64,000 bases of DNA from Xanthomonas theicola (GTDB lineage: Bacteria; Pseudomonadota; Gammaproteobacteria; Xanthomonadales; Xanthomonadaceae): NCBI RefSeq assembly GCF_014236795.1, contig NZ_CP049017.1, positions 2,396,001 to 2,460,000 of the forward strand. Reading direction: 5' to 3'. Of the stretch, positions 37,902-45,610 are shown piece after piece. Position numbers and translations under genes: made by a program. Position 1 is the first letter of the stretch. The number at the start of each line of letters is the position of its first letter. The notes under the pieces are model-generated. The model was not told the DNA's origin and made no database searches. It worked only from the letters and a program-made list of their open reading frames with translations.

Positions 37902-39569
37902 ATGCTCAGACATCTCTCGATCAAGGATTTCGCCGTCGTGCGCGGTACCGAACTGGAATTCGGCCCTGGCATGACCGTGGTGTCCGGCGAAACCGGCGCC
38001 GGCAAGTCGCTGATGGTGGACGCGCTCGGCTTCCTGTCCGGGCTGCGCGCCGACAGCGGGGTGGTCCGCCACGGCGCCGACCGCGCCGAACTGTCGGCCG
38101 AGTTCGCCGTGCCCGACGCCGCCCCGGCGCGCGCCTGGCTGCGCGAGAACGAGCTCGACGACGAGGCGCAATGCCAGCTGCGCCGGGTGATCCGCGCCGA
38201 CGGCGGTTCGCGCGCCTGGATCAACGGCCGACCGGTGACCTTGTCACAGCTGGCCGAACTGGCCGGACACCTGGTTGAGATCCACGGCCAGCACGAACAC
38301 CAGGCGCTGCTGTCGCGCGGCAGCCAGCTCGGCCTGCTCGACGCCTACGCCCGCAACGAGACCGAACGCGCCGCGGTGCGCGCCGCCGCCGCGCGCTGGC
38401 AGGCGCTGCTGGGCGAGCGCGAGACGCTGCTGGCGCAGGGCGACGTCTCCGACCGGATCGGCTTCCTCGAACACCAGCTGGCCGAACTGCAGCGCGAGGA
38501 CCTCGCTCCGGCCGCGATCGCCGCGCTGGACGCCAACCACCGCCGCCAGGCCCACGCCTCGGCGCTGATCGGCGCCTGCGAGGGCGCGGCGCAGCGGCTC
38601 AACGGCGACGAGGCGCCGGCGGTGCTGGAACTGCTGCAGCAGACCCGCCACGAACTCGGCAAGGTCGGCGAGTACGACCCGCGCCTGGCCGAGGTCCAGG
38701 CGCTGCTCGACAGCGCCACGATCCAGCTGGAGGAGGCGCTGGCGCTGGTCGACCGGGTCCGCGACGACCTGGAAGCGGACCCTGCGCAATTCGAGGACAT
38801 GGAACGCAAGCTCGGCCGGCTGCACGACCTGGCGCGCAAGCATCGGGTCACCGCGGACACGCTGGGCCAGCACCGCGACGCGCTGCTGGCCGAGGTCGAG
38901 GGCCTGCGCGGCGCCGGCGAACGGCTGGACGCGCTCGATGCGGAGGTCGTCCGTGCCACGCAGGCCTGGCGCGACGCCGCGGCCGCGCTCAGCGGCACCC
39001 GCGCGCGCGCGGCGCGGGCGTTGTCGCAGGCCACCACCGCGCTGATCGGCGAACTGGGCATGGGCGGCGGGCGCTTCGAGATCCAGCTGGAACCGCACGA
39101 GGCCGCGCGCCCCGACCCGGCCGGCGCCGAGCGCGTCGAGTTCCTGGTCGCGGCCAACGCCGGGCAGCCGCCGCGCGCGCTGCGCAAGGTCGCCTCCGGC
39201 GGCGAGCTGTCGCGCATTTCGCTGGCGATCGAAGTCGCCGCGCTGGGCCTGGACGCGGTGCCGACCATGGTGTTCGACGAAGTGGACTCGGGCATCGGCG
39301 GCGCGGTCGCCGACATCGTCGGCAAGAAGCTGCGCGCACTCGGCGAGCAGCGCCAGGTGCTGTGCGTGACCCACCTGCCGCAGGTCGCCGCGCAGGGTCA
39401 TGCGCACTACCGGGTCAGCAAGGCGCCGGTCGAGGGCATGACCCAGAGCGCGGTCGAACTGCTGGCGCCGCGCCAGCGCGAGGAAGAACTGGCGCGGATG
39501 CTGGGCGGGGTCGAGGTCAGCAGGGAAGCCCGCGCCGCCGCCAAGCGGCTGCTGCAGAGCGCCCGCTGA
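37902..39569 (+). CDS. recN: DNA repair protein RecN
   Basis: The 555-residue SMC-like ATPase starts MLRHLSIKDFAVVRGTELEF. It has Walker A (GETGAGKSLMVDAL at about 35-48), long coiled coils (about 170-370), the ABC signature (ASGGELSRISLAIEV) and Walker B (PTMVFDEVDSGIGG). RecN holds broken DNA ends together during double-strand-break repair. No clear LexA box was seen upstream, so SOS control is not supported by the sequence. It is divergent from hrcA with 112 bp between start codons. Confidence 0.96.
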   Translation: MLRHLSIKDFAVVRGTELEFGPGMTVVSGETGAGKSLMVDALGFLSGLRADSGVVRHGADRAELSAEFAVPDAAPARAWLRENELDDEAQCQLRRVIRADGGSRAWINGRPVTLSQLAELAGHLVEIHGQHEHQALLSRGSQLGLLDAYARNETERAAVRAAAARWQALLGERETLLAQGDVSDRIGFLEHQLAELQREDLAPAAIAALDANHRRQAHASALIGACEGAAQRLNGDEAPAVLELLQQTRHELGKVGEYDPRLAEVQALLDSATIQLEEALALVDRVRDDLEADPAQFEDMERKLGRLHDLARKHRVTADTLGQHRDALLAEVEGLRGAGERLDALDAEVVRATQAWRDAAAALSGTRARAARALSQATTALIGELGMGGGRFEIQLEPHEAARPDPAGAERVEFLVAANAGQPPRALRKVASGGELSRISLAIEVAALGLDAVPTMVFDEVDSGIGGAVADIVGKKLRALGEQRQVLCVTHLPQVAAQGHAHYRVSKAPVEGMTQSAVELLAPRQREEELARMLGGVEVSREARAAAKRLLQSAR

Positions 39570-39878
39570 GGACGCTGCAGGCGCACCGGGCCAGGCCCGG
39601 ACCGGCTGCCGCGCCGCGTCCGGCCGGCTGGGCGCGCACCGCCAGCCGCGGCGAACGCGGCAGGACGCATGCGGGCGCCGAATCGGATCGGGCCGGGCGC
39701 AAGCCAATCGATCCGGCGCCCCTGTAGGAGCGGTTTCAACCGCCACCGGCACAGCGACGAACATTGCGGCCGGCGGACCCGCCGGGGGTGCGAGCCCCGC
39801 CTGCACGGCCGGCCGGTGCGCAGCGCCAGGCAGGTCGCGATGCCTGCGTGCCGGCCCTGCGCACGGCCCAGCGCGCGC
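39570..39878. other. Intergenic region between recN and fur (convergent)
   Basis: No gene is supported in this 309-bp stretch between two convergent genes. It contains a TGTAGGAGCGG repeat at about 39723-39733, with a GCGGT-TTCA-ACCGC hairpin at 39730-39743 that may help end transcripts. The flanking sequence is very GC-rich and Arg/Pro-coding in all frames. Confidence 0.6.
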
Positions 39879-40301
39879 TCAGCCCTTCTTGCCGAGCGGA
39901 CGCTTGCTGCGCACGTACAGCACCAGCGAGTGCTCTTCCAGCTCGTAGCCGTGAGCGGCGGCGATCTTGCGCTGCAGTTCCTCGATCTCGGCGCTCTCGA
40001 ACTCGATGACGCTGCCGGTGTCCACGTCCACCATGTGGTCGTGGTGGCCGCCGCGGTCCAGTTCGTATACCGCCTGGCCGCCCTCGAAATTGTGCTTGAG
40101 CACCAGCCCGGCCGCCTCGAACTGGGTCAGGACCCGGTACACCGTGGCCAGGCCGATCTCGTCGCCATGATCGAGCAACTGCCGGTAGATCTCTTCCGCG
40201 GTCATATGGTGGCGCGCCGACTTCTGCTCGAGCAGCTCCAGGATGCGCATCCGCGGATGCGTGACCTTGAGGCCGACTTTGCGCAGATCGTGGGATTCCA
40301 T
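39879..40301 (-). CDS. fur: Ferric uptake regulator Fur
   Basis: The 140-residue repressor matches gammaproteobacterial Fur: LRKVGLKVTHPRMRILELLE (winged helix), MTAEEIYRQLLDHGDEIGLA, TVYRVLTQFEAAGLVLKHNF, EGGQAVYELDRGGHHDHMVD with the His metal ligands, and a C-terminal RSKRPLGKKG. It represses iron-uptake genes when Fe2+ is bound. MESHDLRK at 40301 is taken as the start; an in-frame ATG five codons upstream (40316) is possible. It is divergent from bamE, as in other xanthomonads. Confidence 0.96.
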   Translation of the reverse strand: MESHDLRKVGLKVTHPRMRILELLEQKSARHHMTAEEIYRQLLDHGDEIGLATVYRVLTQFEAAGLVLKHNFEGGQAVYELDRGGHHDHMVDVDTGSVIEFESAEIEELQRKIAAAHGYELEEHSLVLYVRSKRPLGKKG

Positions 40302-40405
40302 GGCGTCTCCATTCATAGCGGGTTTAGCGCCAGTTGCCTCTAAGGAGGGTCGTGGCGGCCGCCGGGAGTGTATCATCGGCGCCATTTCCCTCAGTACTGT
40401 CCCCG

Positions 40406-40804
40406 ATGCGCAATCTCCTGCTGGTCGCCGCTGTTGCCCTGTCCACCGCTGGCTGCGGGATCATCTACAAGCAGCCCATCTATCAAGGCAACCTGATCAA
40501 GCAGACGGCCGTCGATCAGCTGAAGGTCGGGCAGAGCAAGCAGCAGGTCAGCGCCCTGCTTGGCACCCCGTCGATCCCGGACCCGTTCCATGCCCAGCGC
40601 TGGGACTACACGTCCAGCGAGCGCGTCGACCGGGTCGGCAGGACCGAGATCAAGAACTTCGTCGTCTATTTCCAGAACGATGCGGTGACCCGCTGGGAAG
40701 GCGACTATTTTCCGGACCGCGACTCGGAGTTGGCCAAGAACAGCGTGCGCCAGTTCGGCCGCAACCTGGCCAAGGACAAAAAGAAGCAGCGCCGCGGCGA
40801 ATGA
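40406..40804 (+). CDS. bamE: Outer membrane assembly lipoprotein BamE (OmlA)
   Basis: The 132-residue lipoprotein has a signal with lipobox (VALSTAGCG, lipidated Cys about residue 17) and the SmpA/OmlA domain: YQGNLIKQTAVDQLKVGQSK, QQVSALLGTPSIPDPFHAQR, WDYTSS. BamE stabilises the BAM complex that inserts outer-membrane beta-barrels. The name OmlA comes from Xanthomonas, where the gene lies opposite fur, as here. TATCAT at 40371-40376 is a possible -10 box. Confidence 0.95.
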   Translation: MRNLLLVAAVALSTAGCGIIYKQPIYQGNLIKQTAVDQLKVGQSKQQVSALLGTPSIPDPFHAQRWDYTSSERVDRVGRTEIKNFVVYFQNDAVTRWEGDYFPDRDSELAKNSVRQFGRNLAKDKKKQRRGE

Positions 40805-40825
40805 ACCGGCGCGCGGCGAGCGGCG

Positions 40826-41092
40826 CTAGCGGGGTCGCGCGCGCCTGCGTCGCGCGTCCTTCGGATCGGCCTGCAACGGCCTGAGCAGCGCCACCCGGTC
40901 GCCGTCGTGCAGCAGTTGGGTCGGCGCGGCCACCAGGCCGTGGATCGCGCAGGGCATGTCCGGCGTCGCCTCGGCCAGATCCGCCGCCGCCAGCGCATCG
41001 GCGACGGTGGCGCCGTCGTGCAACTGCAGCGTGCGCGCGACGACGCGCTCCGGCCACGCCAGCAGCACCTGGACCCGCAGCAGCCCGCTCAC
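40826..41092 (-). CDS. rnfH: RnfH family protein (RatB)
   Basis: The 88-residue protein has the RnfH/ubiquitin-like fold pattern LRVQVLLAWPERVVARTLQL, DGATVADALAAADL and GDRVALLRPLQADPKDARRR. It starts at GTG 41092, overlapping the ratA stop (GTGA). The genes ratA and rnfH commonly sit together beside smpB; the function of RnfH is unknown. The C-terminus is basic, typical for the family. Confidence 0.85.
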   Translation of the reverse strand: MSGLLRVQVLLAWPERVVARTLQLHDGATVADALAAADLAEATPDMPCAIHGLVAAPTQLLHDGDRVALLRPLQADPKDARRRRARPR

Positions 41093-41520
41093 GCGTCCTC
41101 GCGGTCGGCGACGCGGACGAAGTCGTTGACCATGCGGTCGGCCAGGCTCTGGAAGCCCAGCGCCAGCCCCGGCCCCAGCAGCCGCGAGGCCGGCTCGAAG
41201 TCCAGCATCAGGTCGACCTTGCTGGCGTGGTCGTTGAAGCCCTGGAACTGCCACTGGCCCTGCAGCCGCTTGAACGGGCCGTCGCGCAGCAGCATATCGA
41301 TGCGACCGGGGCGCTGCAGCCGGTTTTCGGTGGTGAACCAGGTGCGGAACGAGCCCAGGCCCAGGTCCAGCCGCGCCACCAGGCGCCGGTCGCTGTGCTC
41401 GAGCACGTGGGCCGCGTCGCACCAGGCGAAGCGGCGCGGGTAGGAGGCGACATCATTGACCAGGTCGAACATGCGCGTTGCGGGGTGTTCGACCAGGGCG
41501 CTGCGGCGGATGATAGGCAT
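41089..41520 (-). CDS. ratA: RatA family protein (START/COQ10-like domain)
   Basis: The 143-residue protein starts MPIIRRSALVEHPATRMFDL and contains DVASYPRRFAWCDAAHVLEH, GSFRTWFTTENRL, LQGQWQFQGFNDHASKVDLM and DFEPASRLLGPGLALGF, all typical of the polyketide-cyclase/COQ10 fold. E. coli RatA was reported to block 70S assembly, but related proteins bind ubiquinone; the role here is uncertain. It is divergent from smpB with 60 bp between starts and overlaps rnfH by 4 bp. Confidence 0.9.
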   Translation of the reverse strand: MPIIRRSALVEHPATRMFDLVNDVASYPRRFAWCDAAHVLEHSDRRLVARLDLGLGSFRTWFTTENRLQRPGRIDMLLRDGPFKRLQGQWQFQGFNDHASKVDLMLDFEPASRLLGPGLALGFQSLADRMVNDFVRVADREDA

Positions 41521-41580
41521 TCGGTGCGGGGGAAGTAGACCAAGACACTCGGGAGGCCCCGAATCGGAGACAATAGCAAC

Positions 41581-42087
41581 ATGAGCAAGAAACCCGCCAA
41601 GGATAAAGCAAACGGCGCGACCGCCAACAAGACCATCGCCCTCAACAAGCGTGCGCGCCACGAATACCACCTGGAGGACCGCTACGAAGCCGGCCTGGCC
41701 CTGCAGGGCTGGGAGGTCAAGTCGATCCGCGCCGGCCGCGCCAACATCGGCGAGAGCTACGCGTTCGTGCGCCAGGGCGAGCTGTTCCTGTTCGGCGCGC
41801 AGTTCACCCCGCTGATCCAGGCCTCCACCCACGTGGTGGCCGACGACCGGCGCACACGCAAGCTGCTGCTGCACCGCAGCGAGATCGACAAGCTGATCGG
41901 CCGCGTCGAGCGCGACGGCTACACCCTGGTGCCCACCGCGATGTACTGGAGCAACAAGAACAAGATCAAGCTCGAGATCGCGCTGGCCAAGGGCAAGCAG
42001 GACCACGACAAGCGCAACGCCGCCAAGGACCGCGACTGGGCCCGCGACAAGCAGCGGATCATGCGGCGGCATAACAAGAATGCGTGA
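41581..42087 (+). CDS. smpB: SsrA-binding protein SmpB
   Basis: The 168-residue protein has the SmpB signature [40 protein letters not shown] and [19 protein letters not shown], and a Lys/Arg-rich C-terminal tail ending MRRHNKNA. It delivers tmRNA to stalled ribosomes. The ssrA gene itself was not found in the window. The start has GACAAT at 41569-41574, 6 bp before the ATG, which may indicate a leaderless mRNA. The 12-copy GGGACTC array begins 3 bp after its stop. Confidence 0.97.
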   Translation: MSKKPAKDKANGATANKTIALNKRARHEYHLEDRYEAGLALQGWEVKSIRAGRANIGESYAFVRQGELFLFGAQFTPLIQASTHVVADDRRTRKLLLHRSEIDKLIGRVERDGYTLVPTAMYWSNKNKIKLEIALAKGKQDHDKRNAAKDRDWARDKQRIMRRHNKNA

Positions 42088-42090
42088 AGG

Positions 42091-42174
42091 ACTCGGGACT
42101 CGGGACTCGGGACTCGGGACTCGGGACTCGGGACTCGGGACTCGGGACTCGGGACTCGGGACTCGGGACTCGGG
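42091..42174. repeat. Twelve-copy heptanucleotide tandem repeat
   Basis: Twelve perfect ACTCGGG units (equivalent to GGGACTC) run without interruption for 84 bp directly after smpB. Such 7-bp repeats slip easily during replication, so copy number may vary between isolates. In frame the repeat codes the peptide GLGTRDS, but no gene uses it. The same unit appears in shorter form at 4395-4424, 32449, 33802 and 33941. Confidence 0.97.
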
Positions 42175-42225
42175 ACGGCAGGATGATGTCCCGGCACAAA
42201 TCGCTGTCAAGCGATTTGACGAAAA
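42168..42225. repeat. Dispersed repeat, copy 2, with short hairpin
   Basis: Nearly identical to 32449-32515: GGGACTCGGGACGGCAG, ATGATGTC, then AAATCGCT (42198-42205) and AGCGATTT (42210-42217) around GTCA. It is followed by GAAAAA in both copies. The stem is conserved while the last loop base differs, which suggests the hairpin matters. Confidence 0.7.
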
Positions 42226-42293
42226 AGTGCTTTTTTGCAAAGAAAGCGGCTTTTCCTACAGCGGCGCTCCTACCGCTTACTGTAGGAGGGGCT

Positions 42294-42960
42294 TCATCCC
42301 ATAAGCGCCAACTGAAAATATCGAACAGCGCGTGCTGCCGATACTGTCTGCGTCCAGGTCGTTCGCGCAGATCGGCGGCAATCCCATTCCAGCCACGCAG
42401 GCCATGCGGTCGCGACAGGACCGGATCGATGACCTGCAGCAGCAGGCGGCGCATCCGCGCGGTCCCGCGCCGGCGGCATCGTCGTGGCGTCTTCGGCACG
42501 GGGCAGGAAGCGGCCCCAGGGGGGAGAACGCTCGCCTACCGCGAGCACGCTTTCGATCAGGGTCGAGACGAACGCCTCGCCCTGCAGCCAGGCCTTGGCA
42601 CCCTCCGGGTCGGTCTTCTTCGGATGCCCCAACGGCAGGAGCCACTTCAGTCGTTTGAACGCCAGTTCGATCTGCCAGCGATGCCGAGACGACTCCAGCA
42701 AACGTTGCGGCGACTCAGCGCACAATGGAGCGACCACGACCACCTCGCCGGCCCTCTCTCCATGGTCCGGGCCCGCCGCTTGCGTCCCTTGCCCTGGATG
42801 CGGTCGCGATCGTCCTGCTCACGCAGAGCCAACGCACGGGCCGCCTTGACCTCGCCCCGATCGGCACGCACGTCCTGGCGCGTATGCGTTTCGTCCAGGA
42901 TCGCGTCGAACACCGTGGTGTCGTGGACGGATGCCGGCATCGCCTCCGTGCGGGGGGAAG
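42294..42960 (-). pseudogene. IS4 and IS5 transposase fragments, mosaic
   Basis: Reading leftward, DTTVFDAILDETHTRQDVRA, then ALREQDDRDRIQGKGRKRRA, is a middle piece of an IS5-family transposase. At about 42760 it joins VVVAPLCAESPQRLLESSRH, RWQIELAFKRLKWLLPLGHP, AWLQGEAFVSTLIESVLAVG, the C-terminal part of an IS4-family transposase. Frames change several times and N-terminal halves are missing. This is debris from at least two elements. Confidence 0.75.
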
Positions 42961-42989
42961 CCGTAGCGCTGATCACGGCGTCAAGGCCA

Positions 42990-43180
42990 GCGAGCGCGTC
43001 GGACAATGCGTCGCGCCACGCATCCGTCTTGGCGATTTCACTGTCGGACCTTGCCTGCACTGCATCGCCCCCTTGCGCATGGACAGGCATGCGCCTGTTC
43101 CAGGCTTCGCTTGCCCGCCTCCGAATACGGCGGCCGCCGCTCGGCGATGCGACGCTCCCGGGCCAGATCTTATAATGTTT
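42990..43180 (-). pseudogene. Decayed copy of the C-terminal module found at 45349-45610
   Basis: LARERRIAERRPPYSEAGKR (about 43172-43113) matches LARERRIANQRPAYSNSHKA of the disrupted gene at 45349-45610, and ALAGLDAVIS (about 42987) also has a counterpart there (ALAGLDAVIG). No start codon or full frame remains. It lies just downstream of the paralogue pseudogene at 43210-43541, in the same order as at the other locus. Confidence 0.55.
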
Positions 43181-43209
43181 CTATAATCATAGAAAATATT
43201 TCTATTATA

Positions 43210-43541
43210 TCAACGAATCGATGAAAGTTCGTTGCTCGAACGGATCGCATCGTCTCTGCACTTGGAGAAACATCCGCACAGCAGGCTGGCCAGGTCGCGC
43301 AGGCCGCCTAATTTCTTGCCTTTCATACCGGATCTTTGCACTAACAGGACGTCGACGGCGTTTTTCATGTCCGTGGCAATCTTTTCCGCCTGCACGACAG
43401 TAAATCCCAACGGCCCCACTGAGCGCGCTTCACGCATTTCAGCGCACTGGCAAGCGTGCCTGTGTGCACACGCCCCGACGCAGAAAGATCGCTAATCTTG
43501 TCGACGATATCTTGCGAGCGGACTGGACTGACCGGGTACAT
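43210..43541 (-). pseudogene. Paralogue A of the T3SS-linked unknown family, frameshifted
   Basis: From ATG 43541 (GGAGAGG just upstream) the frame reads SQDIVDKISDLSASGRVHTG and TLASALKCVKRAQW, then shifts near 43400 to FTVVQAEKIATDMKNAVDVL, LGGLRDLASLLCGCFSK and stops at 43210. Together the two pieces match the N-terminal region of the paralogues at 43788-44291 and 46468-47152. The break makes it nonfunctional unless the sequence has an error there. No known domain is recognised. Base composition is lower in GC than the core genes. Confidence 0.65.
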
Positions 43542-43787
43542 CCATCACCTCTCCTATATGGATTCGGCATGGCCTCGGCAACGACTTCGGCCTTCGATGC
43601 GTTGCGATATGTGCTGGCCTGGCGTTCTCGGAACAGCCAACCCAGATATGGAAAATTATTGCCACGCCGGCGCTGCGCAGCCGGAAATTCTAAAGATCCA
43701 AACTGCATCGGCAGGCACAGCACGGCTATCGGCAGAGACTATGCGGCGTCTGACCCGGCTTCGTCAAAACTTCATCGATAAGATCGG

Positions 43788-44291
43788 CTAACAAGACGTA
43801 TCGGACTGTCCCTGCGCGGGTGCGGACGGCGAGGGGAAGCCGGAATGTACGTGAACTTGTATCAAGCGAAGATTCAAAGCATCGGCCACGCGCGCCTGGC
43901 AGCCGGGCAGTTTTGTTAGTAACGGCCCTAAATCAGGCGGCAGCAAGTTGTCGCGCGCCTTGGAAATTTGAACTGCTGCGGTGATTGGTCCACTCGCCTT
44001 GTCGATGGAATGCGTAAAACAGTATTGCAACCAGACGGCCATCTCTAAAAGTCCGTCCAATTTATTCTCTTCCATATTGGAATTTTGTTCGGACAGAACG
44101 CCGAAGGCCCTGCCCATGCCATCGGCGATATTATACGCCTGCTCCGGGCTAAACTCGACCTGACTCCGATGAGCGCGCTTCACGTCCTTCAACGCGAGCG
44201 CCAGTGGCGTCTTGTGCACCCGCTTCGAAGCAGAAAGAGCATCGATCTGGTCGACGATCTCTTGCGGATCGACTGCGCTTATATTATGCAT
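43788..44291 (-). CDS. Paralogue B of the T3SS-linked unknown family
   Basis: The 167-residue protein starts at ATG 44291 with a strong ribosome site (AAAGGTGG). The N-terminal 95 residues (DPQEIVDQIDALSASKRVHK; LALALKDVKRAHRSQVEFSP; EQAYNIADGM; VLSEQNSNMEENKLDGLLEM) match copies A and C. The C-terminal half (SIDKASGPITAAVQISKARD; LLTKLPGCQARVADALNL) is unlike either. It appears all-helical and soluble, without signal peptide or membrane segment. No family is recognised. Position beside an Inv/Mxi-Spa T3SS and a shared head with different tails would suit a secreted effector or its regulator, but that is inference. Confidence 0.7.
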   Translation of the reverse strand: MHNISAVDPQEIVDQIDALSASKRVHKTPLALALKDVKRAHRSQVEFSPEQAYNIADGMGRAFGVLSEQNSNMEENKLDGLLEMAVWLQYCFTHSIDKASGPITAAVQISKARDNLLPPDLGPLLTKLPGCQARVADALNLRLIQVHVHSGFPSPSAPAQGQSDTSC

Positions 44292-44455
44292 TTCACCACC
44301 TTTCGCATATGGATTCAGTATTTCCGCGGCGGCGGCCGCGGCTTTCCGCAGGAACCGGCAGGCATTGGCAAAACCTAGCGCCGCTGCAGCCACAATAGAA
44401 ACGAATTATGTTCTTCAGCGCGCGCCGGCGCTTGCATAAAACGACCACGAAATGC
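44292..44455. repeat. Duplicated leader upstream of paralogue B
   Basis: This region (for example AATAGAAACGAATTATG at 44393-44409, then CAGC, then CCGGCGCTT) is clearly similar to 47153-47315 upstream of paralogue C. Both include AAAGGTGG ribosome sites and a readable but start-less peptide, LNPYAKGG in one and LNPYPKGG in the other. It probably holds the promoter and was duplicated together with the gene. Confidence 0.75.
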
Positions 44456-44494
44456 GGCGGACTTACGAAATACCGATCTCGGGTTCCGCCCCAT

Positions 44495-45100
44495 TCATGT
44501 CGGCTCCAGCATGCGCATCGGGCTAGGCAAGCCGCGGCCTGCATGCAGGAATCGCGCTGTAAGTCCAGGCACTGCGCCAGTCGCAGTTGCTCGACCCGGT
44601 CGGGAAAGCCGATGAACTCGCGGCGCACCGACAGGAATGCGGCGATCTGCCCGGACACATGCGCGGCGGCCATGCGGGTGCCGCTCATCGCCGCCATCCA
44701 GGTCCTCGGGTTGCCGAGGTCGTAGCAACGATGCGCCGAGACGATCTTCTCGCCCGGCGCCACCGGATCGGGCCTGCGCCGGCCGCCAGCGGTCGGGACG
44801 CGCGAAGCCAAATACGACACGCCGTCGCTGTGCGGACCGCTTTTGTGCACCGAGCCCATCGCCAGCGCCTCCTCCAGATTGGCCGGATCGCCGATGCTCA
44901 GATACAGTTCCAACGGACAGGGCGCACCGTCGCCTTGCATCATCAGCCAGGCCAGGCCGCCGTTGCCGGCCGCGATCGCCACCACCACTCCTTGCCGCCA
45001 TAGCCGGGACAGCACGTTGCACAGCGGGATGCAGCTGCAGTCGTAGCCTTCCGCATCGCAATCGCCGCCCAAGCTCGGGTCGATCCATGGACGAGCAGTT
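44495..45100 (-). pseudogene. Subtilisin-like (S8) protease fragment lacking catalytic Ser
   Basis: Reading leftward, GGDCDAEGYDCSCIPLCNVL, WRQGVVVAIAAGNGG (with the oxyanion Asn), RRPDPVAPGEKIVSAHRCYD and SGTRMAAAHVSGQIAAFLSV follow the S8 peptidase pattern. The canonical GTSMAAPHV has become GTRMAAAHV, so the nucleophilic Ser is Arg. The Asp/His part of the triad is missing, and a frameshift near 44545 precedes the tail GRGLPSPMRMLEPT. It is a dead 3' fragment joined to IS5 debris. Confidence 0.75.
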
Positions 45101-45169
45101 CGCCGGCGCGCTCATCGTTCGCGGCGACTTGCTGTACGCCTTCGACGATCCAGGAACCGCGGCCGTTGC

Positions 45170-45345
45170 CCCATGCGCTGGATGCGGTCGCGATCCGCCC
45201 TGCTCGCACAGAGCCAACGCACGGGCCGATCGCCATGCACATCCCGGCACGTATGCGTTTCGTCCAGGATCACGTCGAACACGGTGGTATCGTTCACGGA
45301 TGCCGGCATCACCTCCGTGCGGGGGAAGCTGCAGCGCCGATCACG
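45170..45345 (-). pseudogene. IS5-family transposase fragment
   Basis: PRTEVMPASVNDTTVFDVIL, DETHTCRDVHGDRP and RADRDRIQRMGQR match the piece at about 42800-42960, so both loci carry the same IS5 remnant in the same position after the paralogue family. Only a middle section remains, and the frame is broken at both ends. Confidence 0.65.
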
Positions 45346-45348
45346 GCG

Positions 45349-45610
45349 TCAAGACCAGCGAGCGCCTCGTGCAATTCGGCGATCCGCTCTTTGCTGGAAG
45401 AAACATTCGATGGCCTGGTCGATTTGAATGTCGAACTTTTTCAAGCGCTGGTCGCGGCTGAATTCCAGGATGGGCACGACAGCGCGCGCCGTCTCTTCCT
45501 GCCTTTCCAATTCCGCTTTGTGCGAATTCGAATACGCCGGTCGCTGATTGGCGATGCGACGCTCTCGGGCCAGAACGCTGAACTCCGCCCAGACAATGCC
45601 TTTTTCGCTA
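45349..45610 (-). pseudogene. 3' part of paralogue C, separated by an IS insertion
   Basis: The frame SEKGIVWAEFSVLARERRIA, NQRPAYSNSHKAELERQEET, ARAVVPILEFSRDQRLKKFD, IQIDQAIECFFQQ ends at TGA 45349. Removing the IS at 45611-46467 and one TA copy joins this frame exactly to the 5' part at 46468-47152 to give a 314-residue product. The module is Arg/Lys/Glu-rich and helical, with no domain recognised. Confidence 0.7.

Noticed and set aside
42091..42174. Possible CRISPR array because of regular repeats.
   Set aside because: The unit is 7 bp with no spacers and no cas genes; it is a simple tandem repeat.
42088..42400. Search for tmRNA (ssrA) next to smpB.
   Set aside because: No tag-peptide coding sequence or tRNA-like ends were seen; the region is repeats and IS debris.
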